Shown here piece after piece: positions 1 through 8,335 of a stretch of 64,000 bases of DNA (the first letter of the stretch is position 1; each line of letters starts with the position of its first letter). Under the pieces are notes generated by a model. It worked only from the letters and a program-made list of their open reading frames with translations, made no database searches and was not told the origin of the DNA. Origin of the DNA: Actinokineospora iranica (GTDB taxonomy: Bacteria; Actinomycetota; Actinomycetes; Mycobacteriales; Pseudonocardiaceae); NCBI RefSeq assembly GCF_900101685.1, contig NZ_FMZZ01000001.1:868001-932000 (forward strand), read 5' to 3'. A program made the position numbers and the translations under genes.

Positions 1-1296
1 GATCAGCTCCATGGCGCGCGGTTTCGGGGCGCCGGAGAGCGTGCCCGCCGGGAAGCAGGCCGCCACCGCGTCGAAAGCGGTCTTGCCCTCGGCCAACTCG
101 CCGGTCACGGTCGAGACGATGTGCATGACGTGGCTGTAGCGCTCGACTCGGAAGAAGTCGACCACCGAGACCGTGCCCGGCTTGCAGACCCGGCCCAGGT
201 CGTTGCGGCCGAGGTCGACGAGCATGACGTGCTCGGCGCGCTCTTTCTCGTCGGCGAGCAGGTCCTTCTCCAGGATCTGGTCTTCCTCCGGGTCGACGCC
301 GCGCCACCGGGTGCCCGCGATGGGATGTGTGGTGGCCCGCCCGTCGCGCACGGTGACCAGGGCTTCCGGGCTGGAGCCGACGATGCTGAACCCGTCGAGC
401 CGCAGCAGGTACATGTACGGGCTCGGGTTGGTGGTGCGCAGAATCCGGTACACGTCGAGCGGGTCGGCCTCGGTGCGCATCTCGAAGCGCTGCGAGACCA
501 CGACCTGGAACGCCTCGCCCGCCTGGATGGCCTCCTTGGCCGCGCGGACCGCGTCCTGGTACTCGCCCGGCTCGCGCCTGCGCGTGTAGTCGGGCTTGGG
601 CCGGTCGAACACGGCCGCCGTCGGCGGCGCGGGCGTCTGCAGGCCCACCGTCATCGCGTCGAGCCGGGCGACGGCGTCGTCGTAGGCGGCGTCCACCCGC
701 TCGGCCGAGTCGTCCCAGTTCACCGCGTTGGCGATGAGGGTGATGGTGCCCTCGTGGTGGTCGAGGGCGGCCAGGTCGGTGGCCAGGAGCATGACGAGTT
801 CGGGCAGTTCGAGGTCGTCCTCGGCCAGTTCGGGGAGGCGTTCGAGCCTGCGCACGACGTCGTAGCCGATGTAGCCGACCATGCCGCCGGTGAGCGGGGG
901 CAGGCCGGGCAGCGGGTCGGTGTGCAGCACCCGCACGGTCTCGCGGAGCGCGTCGAGCGGGTCGCCCCCCACCGGCAGTCCGACCGGCGGCGTGCCGGTC
1001 CAGTGCGCCTCGCCCCCGGTTGCGGTGAGCGCGGCCGGGCTGCGCACCCCGACGAACGACCAGCGCGACCACGAGCGCCCGTTCTCGGCGGACTCGAACA
1101 GGAAGGTGCCCGGCCGGTCCCCCGCGAGCTTGCGGTAGACCCCCACCGGCGTCTCGGCGTCGGCCAGCACCCGGCGCACCACCGGGATCACCCGGCGGCT
1201 CGCGGCGAGGGCGTGGAACTCCTCACGGGTGGGGCTCACCTCACCCATGCCGGTGATCGCCGGGGGGCGGGATGAGATGCCGATCGCGCTGACCAT
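1..1296 (-). CDS. trpE: Anthranilate synthase component I (partial)
   Basis: TrpE converts chorismate to anthranilate, the first committed step of tryptophan synthesis, using ammonia from the glutaminase subunit. 432 residues are visible. The family is usually about 500-520 residues, so roughly 75 C-terminal residues lie beyond the left edge. The N-terminal part has the family pattern ([19 protein letters not shown], then a [13 protein letters not shown] stretch). Near the cut edge are the chorismate-binding motifs [12 protein letters not shown] and [12 protein letters not shown] chose the ATG at 1296; an in-frame ATG at 1248 is equally possible because N-termini vary in this family. No partner glutaminase gene is in the window. 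It lies at the end of the histidine gene region, as in mycobacteria, and points away from the TetR gene at 1400. Confidence 0.93.
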   Translation of the reverse strand, partial: MVSAIGISSRPPAITGMGEVSPTREEFHALAASRRVIPVVRRVLADAETPVGVYRKLAGDRPGTFLFESAENGRSWSRWSFVGVRSPAALTATGGEAHWTGTPPVGLPVGGDPLDALRETVRVLHTDPLPGLPPLTGGMVGYIGYDVVRRLERLPELAEDDLELPELVMLLATDLAALDHHEGTITLIANAVNWDDSAERVDAAYDDAVARLDAMTVGLQTPAPPTAAVFDRPKPDYTRRREPGEYQDAVRAAKEAIQAGEAFQVVVSQRFEMRTEADPLDVYRILRTTNPSPYMYLLRLDGFSIVGSSPEALVTVRDGRATTHPIAGTRWRGVDPEEDQILEKDLLADEKERAEHVMLVDLGRNDLGRVCKPGTVSVVDFFRVERYSHVMHIVSTVTGELAEGKTAFDAVAACFPAGTLSGAPKPRAMELI

Positions 1297-1352
1297 GACG
1301 TCATTCTGCCCGCCGTGCCACCAAAAGCTTTCGGTGGCCTGCGGCCCAGCTA

Positions 1353-1370
1353 ATTCAACATACGTTGAAT
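1353..1370. promoter_or_regulatory. Palindromic operator upstream of TetR gene
   Basis: A perfect inverted repeat ATTCAAC-ATAC-GTTGAAT sits 29 bp before the GTG start of the TetR gene and 57 bp before the divergent trpE start. Position and symmetry fit an autoregulatory TetR operator, which could also affect trpE. The assignment is inference. Confidence 0.55.
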
Positions 1371-1399
1371 GACTTGGGGCCATAGTCCATGATGGTCCC

Positions 1400-2011
1400 G
1401 TGACCACGCGACAAGACGGCGAACGACGACGCGGACGCAGGCCCGGCGGAACCGACACCAAGGCGGCCCTGCTCGCAGCGGCCCGTGAGGTGTTCATCGA
1501 ACAGGGATACGACGGCGCGACCGTCCGCGCGATAGCCCGCCGCGCGGGTGTCGACGCGGCCATGGTCAACCACTGGTTCGGCGGCAAGGAGGCCCTGTTC
1601 GCCCAGGCGGTGCTGCAACTGCCGTTCAACCCCCAGGAACTGATCGCCAACCTCCTCGAAGGCGACCCGGACAGCGTCGGCGAACGAATCGTCCGCACCT
1701 TCCTGACAACCTGGGACGCCCAGGACGGCGGCGTCTTCGCCGCCCTGATCCGCAGCGTGGCATCACATGACCAAGTGGCGAACGCCTTGCGGGACTTCTT
1801 CATCAAGAACGTCTTCAGCCAACTGGCCAGCGTCGTCTCGGTGGACGGAAGAGCCGAACTACGAGCGAACCTGGTGGCGTCGCAGATGATCGGACTGGGA
1901 ATGGTCCGCTACGTCGCGGAATTCGAGCCACTGGCGAGGACGGACATCGACACCTTGGTCAAGGCAATCGGCCCCACCCTTCAGCGCTACCTCAACGGCC
2001 CCATCGACTGA
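1400..2011 (+). CDS. TetR/AcrR family transcriptional regulator
   Basis: 203 residues. The N-terminal TetR DNA-binding domain spans about residues 20-68, with the helix-turn-helix at about 41-60 ([20 protein letters not shown]) followed by the typical GGKEALF. The C-terminal ligand and dimer domain (about 85-200) is not diagnostic for a ligand. It starts with GTG. Divergent from trpE, with a palindrome 29 bp upstream. It converges on hisI across a 148-bp palindromic repeat. The last third of the gene uses unusually many C- and A-ending codons, in line with the strand bias around the repeat. The target is unknown. Confidence 0.9.
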   Translation: MTTRQDGERRRGRRPGGTDTKAALLAAAREVFIEQGYDGATVRAIARRAGVDAAMVNHWFGGKEALFAQAVLQLPFNPQELIANLLEGDPDSVGERIVRTFLTTWDAQDGGVFAALIRSVASHDQVANALRDFFIKNVFSQLASVVSVDGRAELRANLVASQMIGLGMVRYVAEFEPLARTDIDTLVKAIGPTLQRYLNGPID

Positions 2012-2095
2012 CCAACCCCACCCTCTGACCCACTCCCCCAGGCCGCCTCCAGGCCAAACCCGCCCACCTGCCAGGCAGCACCAACCCTGCCAGGT

Positions 2096-2243
2096 GCTCG
2101 ATGGGGTGGAGTGGTTTCTTCGGGGGTGAAGGAAGATCCCTAAACTCGCCGTGGTCGTGGGGCCGAAGGCACCCCACCCGTCTTTCCCACGACGGGATCT
2201 TCCTTCGTAGGGGCCCCGAAGAAACCACTCCACCCCATCGAGC
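2096..2243 (+). repeat. 148-bp dispersed palindromic element, copy 1
   Basis: The outer arms are a perfect 30-bp inverted repeat (2096-2125 against 2214-2243) beginning GCTCGATGGGGTGGAGTGG. Inside are further complementary blocks: GAAGGAAGATCCC at 2128-2140 with GGGATCTTCCTTC at 2194-2206, then GTCGTGGG with CCCACGAC, then a small GCC-GAA-GGC apical hairpin. It fills most of the gap between the convergent TetR and hisI genes. Conserved flanks (about 2062-2095 and 2244-2258) recur at the other copies. I call the orientation seen here plus. The role is unknown; it could act as a two-way transcription terminator. Confidence 0.93.
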
Positions 2244-2270
2244 AACCCACCCAAGCCAGCCCCGCAGCAC

Positions 2271-2609
2271 CTACAACAGCGGCCGAGCGTCGAAGCAGGT
2301 GCGGTCACCGGTGTGGCAGGCTCCGTCCACCTGATCGACCACCACCAGGACAGTGTCCCCATCACAGTCGAGGCGGACGTCGTGCACCTCTTGGGTGTGG
2401 CCGGAAGTCTCGCCCTTCACCCACAACCGCTGCCTGCTCCGGGAAAAGTAAGTAGCCCGCCGCGTGGTCAGAGTCCGGTGCAGCGCCTCGTCGTTCATCC
2501 AGGCGACCATCAGCACCTCATTGGTCCCCCGCTGCTGCGCCACCGCGCACACCAGTCCGTCAGCGTTGCGCTTGAGCAGGTCAGCGATCTTGGGATCGAG
2601 TTCGCTCAC
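2271..2609 (-). CDS. hisI: Phosphoribosyl-AMP cyclohydrolase
   Basis: HisI opens the purine ring of phosphoribosyl-AMP, step 3 of histidine synthesis. 112 residues. The zinc- and magnesium-binding motifs of the family are present: [13 protein letters not shown] and [11 protein letters not shown]. It is a stand-alone cyclohydrolase without a fused HisE domain, as usual in actinobacteria. The GTG at 2609 gives the expected N-terminus ([11 protein letters not shown]) and overlaps the TGA of the preceding membrane-protein gene as GTGA, so the two are probably translationally coupled. The longer upstream reading frame has no family support. The 3' end faces palindromic repeat copy 1. Confidence 0.96.
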   Translation of the reverse strand: MSELDPKIADLLKRNADGLVCAVAQQRGTNEVLMVAWMNDEALHRTLTTRRATYFSRSRQRLWVKGETSGHTQEVHDVRLDCDGDTVLVVVDQVDGACHTGDRTCFDARPLL

Positions 2610-2959
2610 TGGGCACCTCCGAAGTACTCCCGCGCCGGGCGGGTCAGCAACAGGACAACCACATAGCCGTGCACGGCGGCCAACACGCCCGACGCGGCCC
2701 GCAGCCACGCGGACAGGCCCCCAAGCGCGATCAGCACGTGGGCCACCGCCGCGACCGCCGCGAAGACCAGCGCCGCAGCGGATGCCCGGCCGAGCACGAC
2801 CACCACCGCCGCGAGCAGCCCCAACACCCCTAGGCCAAGCGGAAACCGCAGCGCCCCACTGTCCGAAAAGGACCGCGCGACACCGAGTCCGGCGAACGCC
2901 ACCGCCGCGCCCGCCAGGAGAACCGCGGCGACGCGGACTTCCAGCGGACGACCGCTCAC
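2606..2959 (-). CDS. Small integral membrane protein in the his operon
   Basis: 117 residues with about four predicted hydrophobic helices (about 10-32, 41-60, 64-86 and 92-111) and a short polar C-terminus ending AREYFGGAQ. The GTG start at 2959 overlaps the hisF TGA (GTGA), and its own TGA overlaps the hisI GTG, so it sits tightly between hisF and hisI and is almost certainly co-transcribed. I do not recognise a named family. The position suggests a conserved passenger, not a histidine enzyme. Confidence 0.85.
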   Translation of the reverse strand: MSGRPLEVRVAAVLLAGAAVAFAGLGVARSFSDSGALRFPLGLGVLGLLAAVVVVLGRASAAALVFAAVAAVAHVLIALGGLSAWLRAASGVLAAVHGYVVVLLLTRPAREYFGGAQ

Positions 2960-3729
2960 CGGACCTCGACGCCCGCGGCGCGCAGGGTGTCCTTCACCTC
3001 GCCGATGCGCAGCTGTCCGAAGTGGAACACGCTGGCCGCGAGGACCGCGTCCGCCCCGCGTTCGACCGCGGGCGGGAAGTGCTCCAGGGCGCCCGCGCCG
3101 CCGCTGGCGATCAGCGGCACGTCGACCCTGGCGCGGACCATGCTGATCAGCTCCAGGTCGAATCCGGCCTTGGTGCCGTCGGCGTCCATCGAGTTGAGCA
3201 GGATCTCCCCCACGCCGAGCTCCTGTCCGCGGGCGGCCCACTCCACCGCGTCGAGGCCGGTGCCGCGCCTGCCGCCGTGGGTGGTGACCTCGAAGCCGGA
3301 CGGGGTGGGGGCCGAACCCTCCGGCACCCGGCGGGCGTCGACGGAGAGCACGATGCACTGGGCGCCGTAACGGTGCGAGGCCTCGCGCAGGAACTCCGGG
3401 CGGGCGATGGCGGCGGTGTTGACGCCCACCTTGTCCGCCCCGGCGCGCAGCAGCTTGTCCACGTCCTCGACGGTCCGGACGCCGCCGCCGACGGTGAGCG
3501 GGATGAACACCTGCTCGGCGGTGCGGCGCACGACGTCGAAGGTGGTTTCCCGGTCCGAAGAGGACGCGGTCACGTCCAGGAAAGTGAGCTCGTCCGCGCC
3601 CTCGGCGTCGTAGGCGGCGGCCAGCGCCACCGGGTCGCCCGCGTCGACGAGGTCGGTGAAGTTGACGCCTTTGACGACCCGCCCGGCGTCGACGTCCAGG
3701 CAGGGGATCACGCGCACCGCTACTGACAT
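2956..3729 (-). CDS. hisF: Imidazole glycerol phosphate synthase, cyclase subunit
   Basis: HisF is the (beta/alpha)8 cyclase that, with HisH, makes imidazole glycerol phosphate and AICAR from PRFAR. 257 residues. The catalytic Asp near the N-terminus is in [18 protein letters not shown] and the second in [11 protein letters not shown]. The phosphate loops VGGGVRT and IASGGAGA are present. The ATG at 3729 begins [12 protein letters not shown], the usual start; the upstream extension is not family-like. First gene of a hisF-membrane protein-hisI operon. Its partner hisH is about 6 kb away on the same strand. Confidence 0.97.
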   Translation of the reverse strand: MSVAVRVIPCLDVDAGRVVKGVNFTDLVDAGDPVALAAAYDAEGADELTFLDVTASSSDRETTFDVVRRTAEQVFIPLTVGGGVRTVEDVDKLLRAGADKVGVNTAAIARPEFLREASHRYGAQCIVLSVDARRVPEGSAPTPSGFEVTTHGGRRGTGLDAVEWAARGQELGVGEILLNSMDADGTKAGFDLELISMVRARVDVPLIASGGAGALEHFPPAVERGADAVLAASVFHFGQLRIGEVKDTLRAAGVEVR

Positions 3730-3786
3730 GCCGACGAGCCTACGGGGCGCGGGCGCGGACCCGGTCACGACCACAAGGGCGGCGGC

Positions 3787-5424
3787 TCAGCCCACCGGGC
3801 CGCTCGCCGAGGTGACCTTCTGGGTGCCCGCCTTGGTGGCGAGGGACTTCCCGTAGCGGACGGCGGAGGTGGGGCTGGTGCGGTCGGCGAGGTAGTACCA
3901 GTCGGTCTGGAGGCGGTCGGGGGTGACGTCGACCACCGAGTAGCCGTGCGAGTCGAGTTCGGTGAGCTTGAGGTGCGGGTTGCCGGTCCGCAAGGCCGCT
4001 TCCACCAGCACGGACAGGGTGCGGGGCTCGGCCTTGAGGATGTCGTCGATGTTGTCGCTGGTGACCGAGGTGGTGACGAACTCGGTGGCGGCGCTGTTGC
4101 CGTTCCACCAGTAGCTCGACCGGTCCAGTGGGACGTCCGCTGCCCAGGATGAGTGGATGTCGCCGGTCAGGAACACCGTGTTCTTGACCCGGTTGTCCTT
4201 GAGGTGGCCCAGCAGCTCCTGCCGGTCGGCGGTGTATCCGTCCCACGCGTCGGAGTTGGCCGCGACGCCGCCGACCGGCAGGCCGATCAGGCCGCCGAGG
4301 GCTTCGGCGAAGCGGGCCTCCAGGTTGCCGACCGAGATCGGGGTGATCATCACGGAGTTGCCGACGAGCTTCCAGGTCGCGTCCGTGCCCGCGAGGCCGG
4401 ACTTGAGCCAGGCCATCTGCGGGTCGCCGGTGATGGTGCGGGCCGGGTCGGCGGGGTCGCCTGAGGACGGGGTGGTCTGGAGAGAGCGGTAGCTGCGCAG
4501 GTCGAGCAGGGACAGCTCGGCGAGGCGGCCCCAGCGGAACCGGCGGTGGATCTCCCCGCCCGGCCCTTGGCGGACGGGCATCCACTCGAAGTACGCCTGG
4601 CGGGCGGCGGCCTTGCGGGCGGCCCAGTCGCCCTCGGCGGGCTGGTGGTTCTGCGCGCCGCCGGACCAGGCGTCGTTGGCGTATTCATGGTCGTCCCAGG
4701 TGATGAACCAGGGCCGCGCGGCGTGCAGGGCCTGCAAGTCGGGGTCGGTCTTGTACTGGGCGTGGCGGCGGCGGTAGTCGGCGAGGGTGATCATCTCGCC
4801 TGCGGGCTCGTGCGGCCGGACGGTCACGCCGCGGGCCCCGTAGCCGCCCGCCTGGTACTCGTAGAGGTAGTCGGCGACGTGCAGCACGCCGTCGAGGTCG
4901 CCGCGGGCGGCGAGGTGGCGGTAGGCGGAGAAGTAGCCCGCCTGCCAGTTGGAGCAGGAGACCAGTCCGAGCCGCAGCCCGCGCACGTCGGCGTCGACGG
5001 CCGGGGCGGTCCGGGTTCGTCCGGTCGGCGACGGCACGCCGTCGATGAGGAACCGGTAGTGGTAGGCGGTCGCCGGGGCCAGCCCGTCGACGGCGACCTT
5101 GACGGTGTGGTCGCGGTCCGGCCCGGTCGAGACGGCGCCGGACCGGACCACGGTGGCGAAGTCCGCGTCGGCGGCCACCTCCCACCTGACCTCCACCGCG
5201 GGCCCGACGCCCGAGCCGGGAGTCGCGTCCGGTGTCGGCGTGACCCGGGTCCAGAGCAGGACCCCGTCCGGCAGCGGGTCGCCGGAGGCGACGCCGTGCG
5301 CGAACCGCGGTTCGGCCGCGGCTCCCGCCCGCCCGGCCACAGCGGCCGGGACGAGCAGGACGCCGCCCGCGACGGCGGAGGTCTTGAGGAAAGCGCGGCG
5401 GTCGAACGCGGAGGAAGGGCTCAC
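3787..5424 (-). CDS. phoD: PhoD-type alkaline phosphatase, Tat-exported
   Basis: 545 residues. A twin-arginine signal (FDRRAFLK at residues 7-14, then a hydrophobic stretch and an Ala-rich cleavage region near residue 37) directs folded export. A fibronectin-like N-terminal PhoD domain (about 40-140) precedes the metallophosphatase domain. Metal-site motifs are SCSNWQ, HVADYLYEY, TWDDHEYAND and LTGDIHSSW. PhoD enzymes are Ca/Fe-dependent phosphodiesterase/monoesterases for phosphate scavenging. GTG at 5424 is the first start giving a complete Tat signal. 57 bp separate it from hisF; no obvious functional link. Confidence 0.93.
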   Translation of the reverse strand: MSPSSAFDRRAFLKTSAVAGGVLLVPAAVAGRAGAAAEPRFAHGVASGDPLPDGVLLWTRVTPTPDATPGSGVGPAVEVRWEVAADADFATVVRSGAVSTGPDRDHTVKVAVDGLAPATAYHYRFLIDGVPSPTGRTRTAPAVDADVRGLRLGLVSCSNWQAGYFSAYRHLAARGDLDGVLHVADYLYEYQAGGYGARGVTVRPHEPAGEMITLADYRRRHAQYKTDPDLQALHAARPWFITWDDHEYANDAWSGGAQNHQPAEGDWAARKAAARQAYFEWMPVRQGPGGEIHRRFRWGRLAELSLLDLRSYRSLQTTPSSGDPADPARTITGDPQMAWLKSGLAGTDATWKLVGNSVMITPISVGNLEARFAEALGGLIGLPVGGVAANSDAWDGYTADRQELLGHLKDNRVKNTVFLTGDIHSSWAADVPLDRSSYWWNGNSAATEFVTTSVTSDNIDDILKAEPRTLSVLVEAALRTGNPHLKLTELDSHGYSVVDVTPDRLQTDWYYLADRTSPTSAVRYGKSLATKAGTQKVTSASGPVG

Positions 5425-5495
5425 ACCCGCCAGTGATACACGAGCGGGACATCTGTCACACCCTACTTGCGGATGAACTTCCTCCGAAGCCGCCG

Positions 5496-5957
5496 CTACG
5501 GGTTGGGCAGCTCGCGAGTCAACTGGGAGGTCCAGGGGCACCAGACCAGGCCGGGCAGGAACGCGCCGCCCGCCTCGTCGAGATGGTCCTCGACAAAGGG
5601 GATCGTCGCGTCGCAGACCTCGATGGCGTACTCGAAGAAGTCGATGGTCTCCGGGTTGAGGTGGTAACTCCACCGGGGGTTGTAAGGGGCCTGTCGCTTC
5701 AAGATCCGGCCGACGACGTGGACTCGCTCGGTCTCCTCCCCGTCCAGAATCCTGCGCGCGTGCTCGATCTTGTCGGAGTCGGCGAGGGCGAAGACGAACC
5801 TCTCCCGAGTGACGTCGGTGAACTCGAAGTAGGCCACCTCGGCCACGTCCCGCGCGCCTGCGCCGCCGCCTGGCTGGGCGTGGACGGGTGGAGCGGCGGA
5901 CAGAGCCAGCGGCACGAGCAGGGCGAGCACCCCGAGCCTGCGGATCAGACGTCGCAT
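5496..5957 (-). CDS. Secreted BP74-like (calmodulin-binding protein N-domain) protein
   Basis: 153 residues. A signal peptide (MRRLIRRLG, hydrophobic core, AQPGG near residue 26) is followed by one compact domain. The domain pattern (YFEFTD, KIEHARRIL, RVHVVGRI, APYNPRWSYHLNPETI, EVCDATI, GGAFLPGLVWCPW) matches what I remember of the BP74 N-terminal domain described in Dictyostelium and found in secreted bacterial proteins. The function in bacteria is not established. I chose the ATG at 5957 because it opens the signal peptide. 71 bp from phoD; both proteins are exported. Confidence 0.75.
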   Translation of the reverse strand: MRRLIRRLGVLALLVPLALSAAPPVHAQPGGGAGARDVAEVAYFEFTDVTRERFVFALADSDKIEHARRILDGEETERVHVVGRILKRQAPYNPRWSYHLNPETIDFFEYAIEVCDATIPFVEDHLDEAGGAFLPGLVWCPWTSQLTRELPNP

Positions 5958-6135
5958 AAGCACCTCCGGTATCGGTCTGCGCCTTGGGATCAAGGCACCA
6001 CCGAACGTAATGAGGCGCGCGCGACCCGTGTCGGGCGTCGCGGCGAACACCACTCCAAAGAGGACGGAGGGGGTTGACGAACCGGCCGCCCGGGTGCATC
6101 CTTAACCCATCTCTTCTAGAACGAAATGGTTATGA

Positions 6136-6537
6136 ATGACAGAGCCGAGGATGACAGCGTCGACGTCGGACCAGCTCAGCGCCGTGTTCGGGGCGCTGGC
6201 CGATCCCACTCGGCGGGCGATCCTCCAACGGCTGCGGGAAGGAGACGCGAACGTCGCGGAGTTGGCCGCCCCGTTCGACGTCTCGCAACCGGCCATCTCC
6301 CGGCACCTCAAGGTGCTGGAGCAGGCCGGGCTGATCACCCGCAGCCGCCGGGCGACCGCCCGCCTCAGCCACCTGGAGGCGGAGCCCTTGCGCACGGCGA
6401 CCCAATGGCTGGTCGGCTATCGCGAGTACTGGCAGGAGAGCCACGACCGGCTCGACGAACTGCTCGCCCGCTTGCGAGAGCCGGCCGCCGAAACCAATGC
6501 CACTGAACCCCAGTCCCGAAAGGAATCCCAGTCATGA
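6136..6537 (+). CDS. ArsR/SmtB family transcriptional regulator
   Basis: 133 residues with a winged helix at about 15-100 (ALADPTRRAILQRL, then FDVSQPAISRHLKVLEQAGL). No metal-binding ELCVCDL-type Cys motif is seen, so it is probably not a metal sensor. Its stop overlaps the ATG of the following SRPBCC gene (ATGA). ArsR-AHSA1 pairs like this are common in actinobacteria and usually autoregulated. An imperfect inverted repeat (TAACCCAT at 6103-6110 with ATGGTTA at 6126-6132) lies just upstream and could be the operator. The start could also be the in-frame ATG at 6151. Confidence 0.92.
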   Translation: MTEPRMTASTSDQLSAVFGALADPTRRAILQRLREGDANVAELAAPFDVSQPAISRHLKVLEQAGLITRSRRATARLSHLEAEPLRTATQWLVGYREYWQESHDRLDELLARLREPAAETNATEPQSRKESQS

Positions 6538-7004
6538 GCGAGACCACCATCACCGCACCCCCCGGCACGCCGTTCATCGAGGTGACCCGCGAGTTCGACG
6601 CGCCTGCCGAACTGCTCTTCCGCGCCTACTCCGAACCGGAACTGCTCGTGCAGTGGCTCGGCCCGCGCAGGCTGTCGATGAAGGTCAACCAGCACGAGTT
6701 CCACCACGGCGGCGCGTGGCGCTACGTGCACACCGACGAGGACGGCTCCGAGTACGGCTTCCACGGCGTCTTCCACGGCGAGCCGTCGGTCGCGGGCATC
6801 ACCCAGACCTTCGAGTTCGAGGGCGCCCCCGGCCACGTCACCCTGGAGCGCGTCACGTTCGAAGAGCGCGACGGGCGCACCCTGCTGCGGATGCACTCGG
6901 TGCACCAGAGCGTCGAGGCCCGCGACGCGCACATCGAGGCGGGCATGGAGCACGGGGTCAACGACTCCATGGAGCGGCTGACCGAACTGCTCCCCACGCT
7001 CTGA
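6534..7004 (+). CDS. SRPBCC/AHSA1-type START-fold protein
   Basis: 156 residues, a single AHSA1-like SRPBCC domain. It begins IEVTREFDAPAELLFRAYSEPELLVQWLGP and later has GGAWRYVHTDEDG and a C-terminal amphipathic helix (GVNDSMERLTELL). This fold binds hydrophobic ligands in a deep cavity. Partners of ArsR regulators in this arrangement have no settled function. Translationally coupled to the ArsR gene by ATGA. A strong hairpin follows the stop codon. Confidence 0.92.
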   Translation: MSETTITAPPGTPFIEVTREFDAPAELLFRAYSEPELLVQWLGPRRLSMKVNQHEFHHGGAWRYVHTDEDGSEYGFHGVFHGEPSVAGITQTFEFEGAPGHVTLERVTFEERDGRTLLRMHSVHQSVEARDAHIEAGMEHGVNDSMERLTELLPTL

Positions 7005-7020
7005 GCGAGTCCGCCAGCGC

Positions 7021-7068
7021 GCGGGCGTGTGGGGCCACCGAACTGGCGAGGTGGCCCCACACGCCCGC
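7021..7068 (+). terminator. Hairpin terminator after ArsR/SRPBCC operon
   Basis: A perfect 18-bp inverted repeat (GCGGGCGTGTGGGGCCAC with its complement at 7051-7068) separated by 12 nt lies 17 bp after the SRPBCC stop. There is no T-tract, as is common for actinobacterial terminators. Confidence 0.8.
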
Positions 7069-7149
7069 GACGCCCCCGCCTGCGGCCGGGGCCGTCAAGT
7101 CCTCAGTGGACGGTCGGTGCGGCACACCCGGCGGGGGTAGGGTTCGGCC

Positions 7150-7530
7150 ATGGATTCGGATACAGTCCGCCTCGGCGACGGCAAGTACCTGCTCGTCACA
7201 ACCTTCAAGCGGGACGGCACCGCGGTGCCGACCCCGGTCTGGGTGGTCCGCGACGGCACGGAACTGCTGTTCTGGACGGTCGCCAATTCCGGCAAGGTCA
7301 AGCGGATCCGCAACAACGGCCGAGTCGAGGTGGCCGAGTGCGACTTCCGCGGCGCCAAGTCCGGCCCCACGACCCCCGGCACCGCCCGCCTGCTGGACGC
7401 GGACGGCTCCGAGCACACCCGCAGGCTGATCCAACGCAAGTACGGCATCGTCGGCCGCATCACCATGCTCGGCAGCCGACTCCGCCGAGGCCCCAACGGC
7501 ACCATCGGCGTCGCGATCACCCTCGACTGA
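7150..7530 (+). CDS. PPOX-class F420-dependent oxidoreductase
   Basis: 126 residues with the split beta-barrel flavin/F420-binding fold: KYLLVTTFKRDGTAVPTPVWVV, then LLFWTVANSGKVKRIRNNGRVEVAECDFRG and a C-terminal KYGIVGRI. The pattern matches the small PPOX-class F420-dependent family (TIGR03666 type) common in actinobacteria. The substrate is unknown. Single gene on its own, ATG at 7150, preceded by the hairpin terminator of the ArsR pair. Confidence 0.87.
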   Translation: MDSDTVRLGDGKYLLVTTFKRDGTAVPTPVWVVRDGTELLFWTVANSGKVKRIRNNGRVEVAECDFRGAKSGPTTPGTARLLDADGSEHTRRLIQRKYGIVGRITMLGSRLRRGPNGTIGVAITLD

Positions 7531-7647
7531 TCCCGACCGAAACCGCCTGCCTCCTGCCTACCAAAGGCCGAGATCAGCACCGACAAGCGCACGGACCGCG
7601 ACCGCCCTGGCGACGGGCGGCATAGCGACCATCACGCGCTTTACCGG

Positions 7648-7950
7648 CTACCGAACCTCGATCGAACCGACGTGAACAGGCCCAGCAGACCGGTACCCCC
7701 CACTACCCTGAAGTTCAGGAACCATCTTCCGCAGTTCCTCTACGATTTTGGTCGAATCTTGCTCGACATCGTCGACCGCGGCGGCGAGGACATCGAGCGG
7801 GTGCCGCGCTCGCGGCGGCGCTGAGCGAACAATCCGGACGACCCGCTCGGCGTGGCCGCCGAGAGGGAAGGCCAGGCATACGTCTTCAGAAAGTTCCGCG
7901 CGCCGCCCCAGTGGGTGCATGTGGCCGATGGCGTAGTCCCGCACGAGATG
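7648..7950 (-). pseudogene. 5'-truncated hypothetical coding fragment
   Basis: An open frame on the minus strand reads as plausible protein (HLVRDYAIGHMHPLGRRAELSE, then LGGHAERVVRIV and a helical C-terminus DVLAAAVDDVEQDSTKIVEEL) with its stop at 7648. Towards 7950 the protein-like character ends where a kinase fragment begins on the other strand. I therefore read it as the 3' part of a gene whose 5' end was lost; the ATG at 7920 may be only fortuitous. Third positions are less GC-rich than in neighbouring genes, suggesting acquired DNA. No family recognised. Confidence 0.4.
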
Positions 7951-7951
7951 A

Positions 7952-8335
7952 CCGGGACCGCGCCTCACCGCGCTGCTCGGCGCCATCGCCGACGGCATGG
8001 GACTGCCGCACCGGCGCGGGATCGCGCACGGCGACCTGCCACCGCGAAACGTGCTGCCGCACCAGTCCGAGCGCGGCGACCGGCGCGTTCCCCGACTGGT
8101 CGGCTTCGACCACGCCTACCTGACCGGCTCACCGCCCGCGCGCGAGGCCAGCGGCGGCGATCCGGCGTTCGGCGTCCGGAGTGGCCGCGGCGACACCGCG
8201 ATCCTGCCGAGCGCGCTCAGCACGGCGGTCGACGTGTTCGCCTACGGCCTGCTTGCCCACCGACACCTGACCGGCCCACCGGCCGCATCCCTCGACCACG
8301 CGACGATCAAACCGGACGCCGCGGCCGGCCGCGGC
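7952..8335 (+). pseudogene. Remnant of a Ser/Thr protein kinase (C-lobe only)
   Basis: The frame read from 7952 shows kinase C-lobe landmarks in order: LTALLGAIADGMGLPHRRGIAHGDL resembles the helix E and catalytic loop (HGDLPPRNVL for HRDLKPxNVL), LVGFDHAYLTG sits where the DFG segment should be, and VDVFAYGLLAHRHLTG matches subdomain IX. In-frame stops at 7934 and 7949 precede it, and no N-lobe with the P-loop or ATP lysine exists upstream. The magnesium-binding DFG is degenerate. It runs into the 3' end of hisA. Almost certainly non-functional. Confidence 0.65.

Noticed and set aside
121-1275. Long plus-strand open frame of 384 codons
   Set aside because: It is antisense to trpE; low-complexity translation typical of a GC-rich shadow frame.
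2096-2243. CRISPR array or IS element as explanation for the repeats
   Set aside because: Copies are dispersed singly, not regularly spaced with unique spacers, and no transposase or cas gene is present.
2088-2250. Target-site duplication around palindrome copies
   Set aside because: The bases next to the arms are conserved between copies rather than duplicated within each copy, so no duplication can be claimed.
2101-2334. Small ORFs inside the palindromic repeats, recurring with the same protein sequence at several loci
   Set aside because: The repeated peptides simply reflect the repeated DNA. All frames are equally open, no ribosome site or codon bias supports translation.
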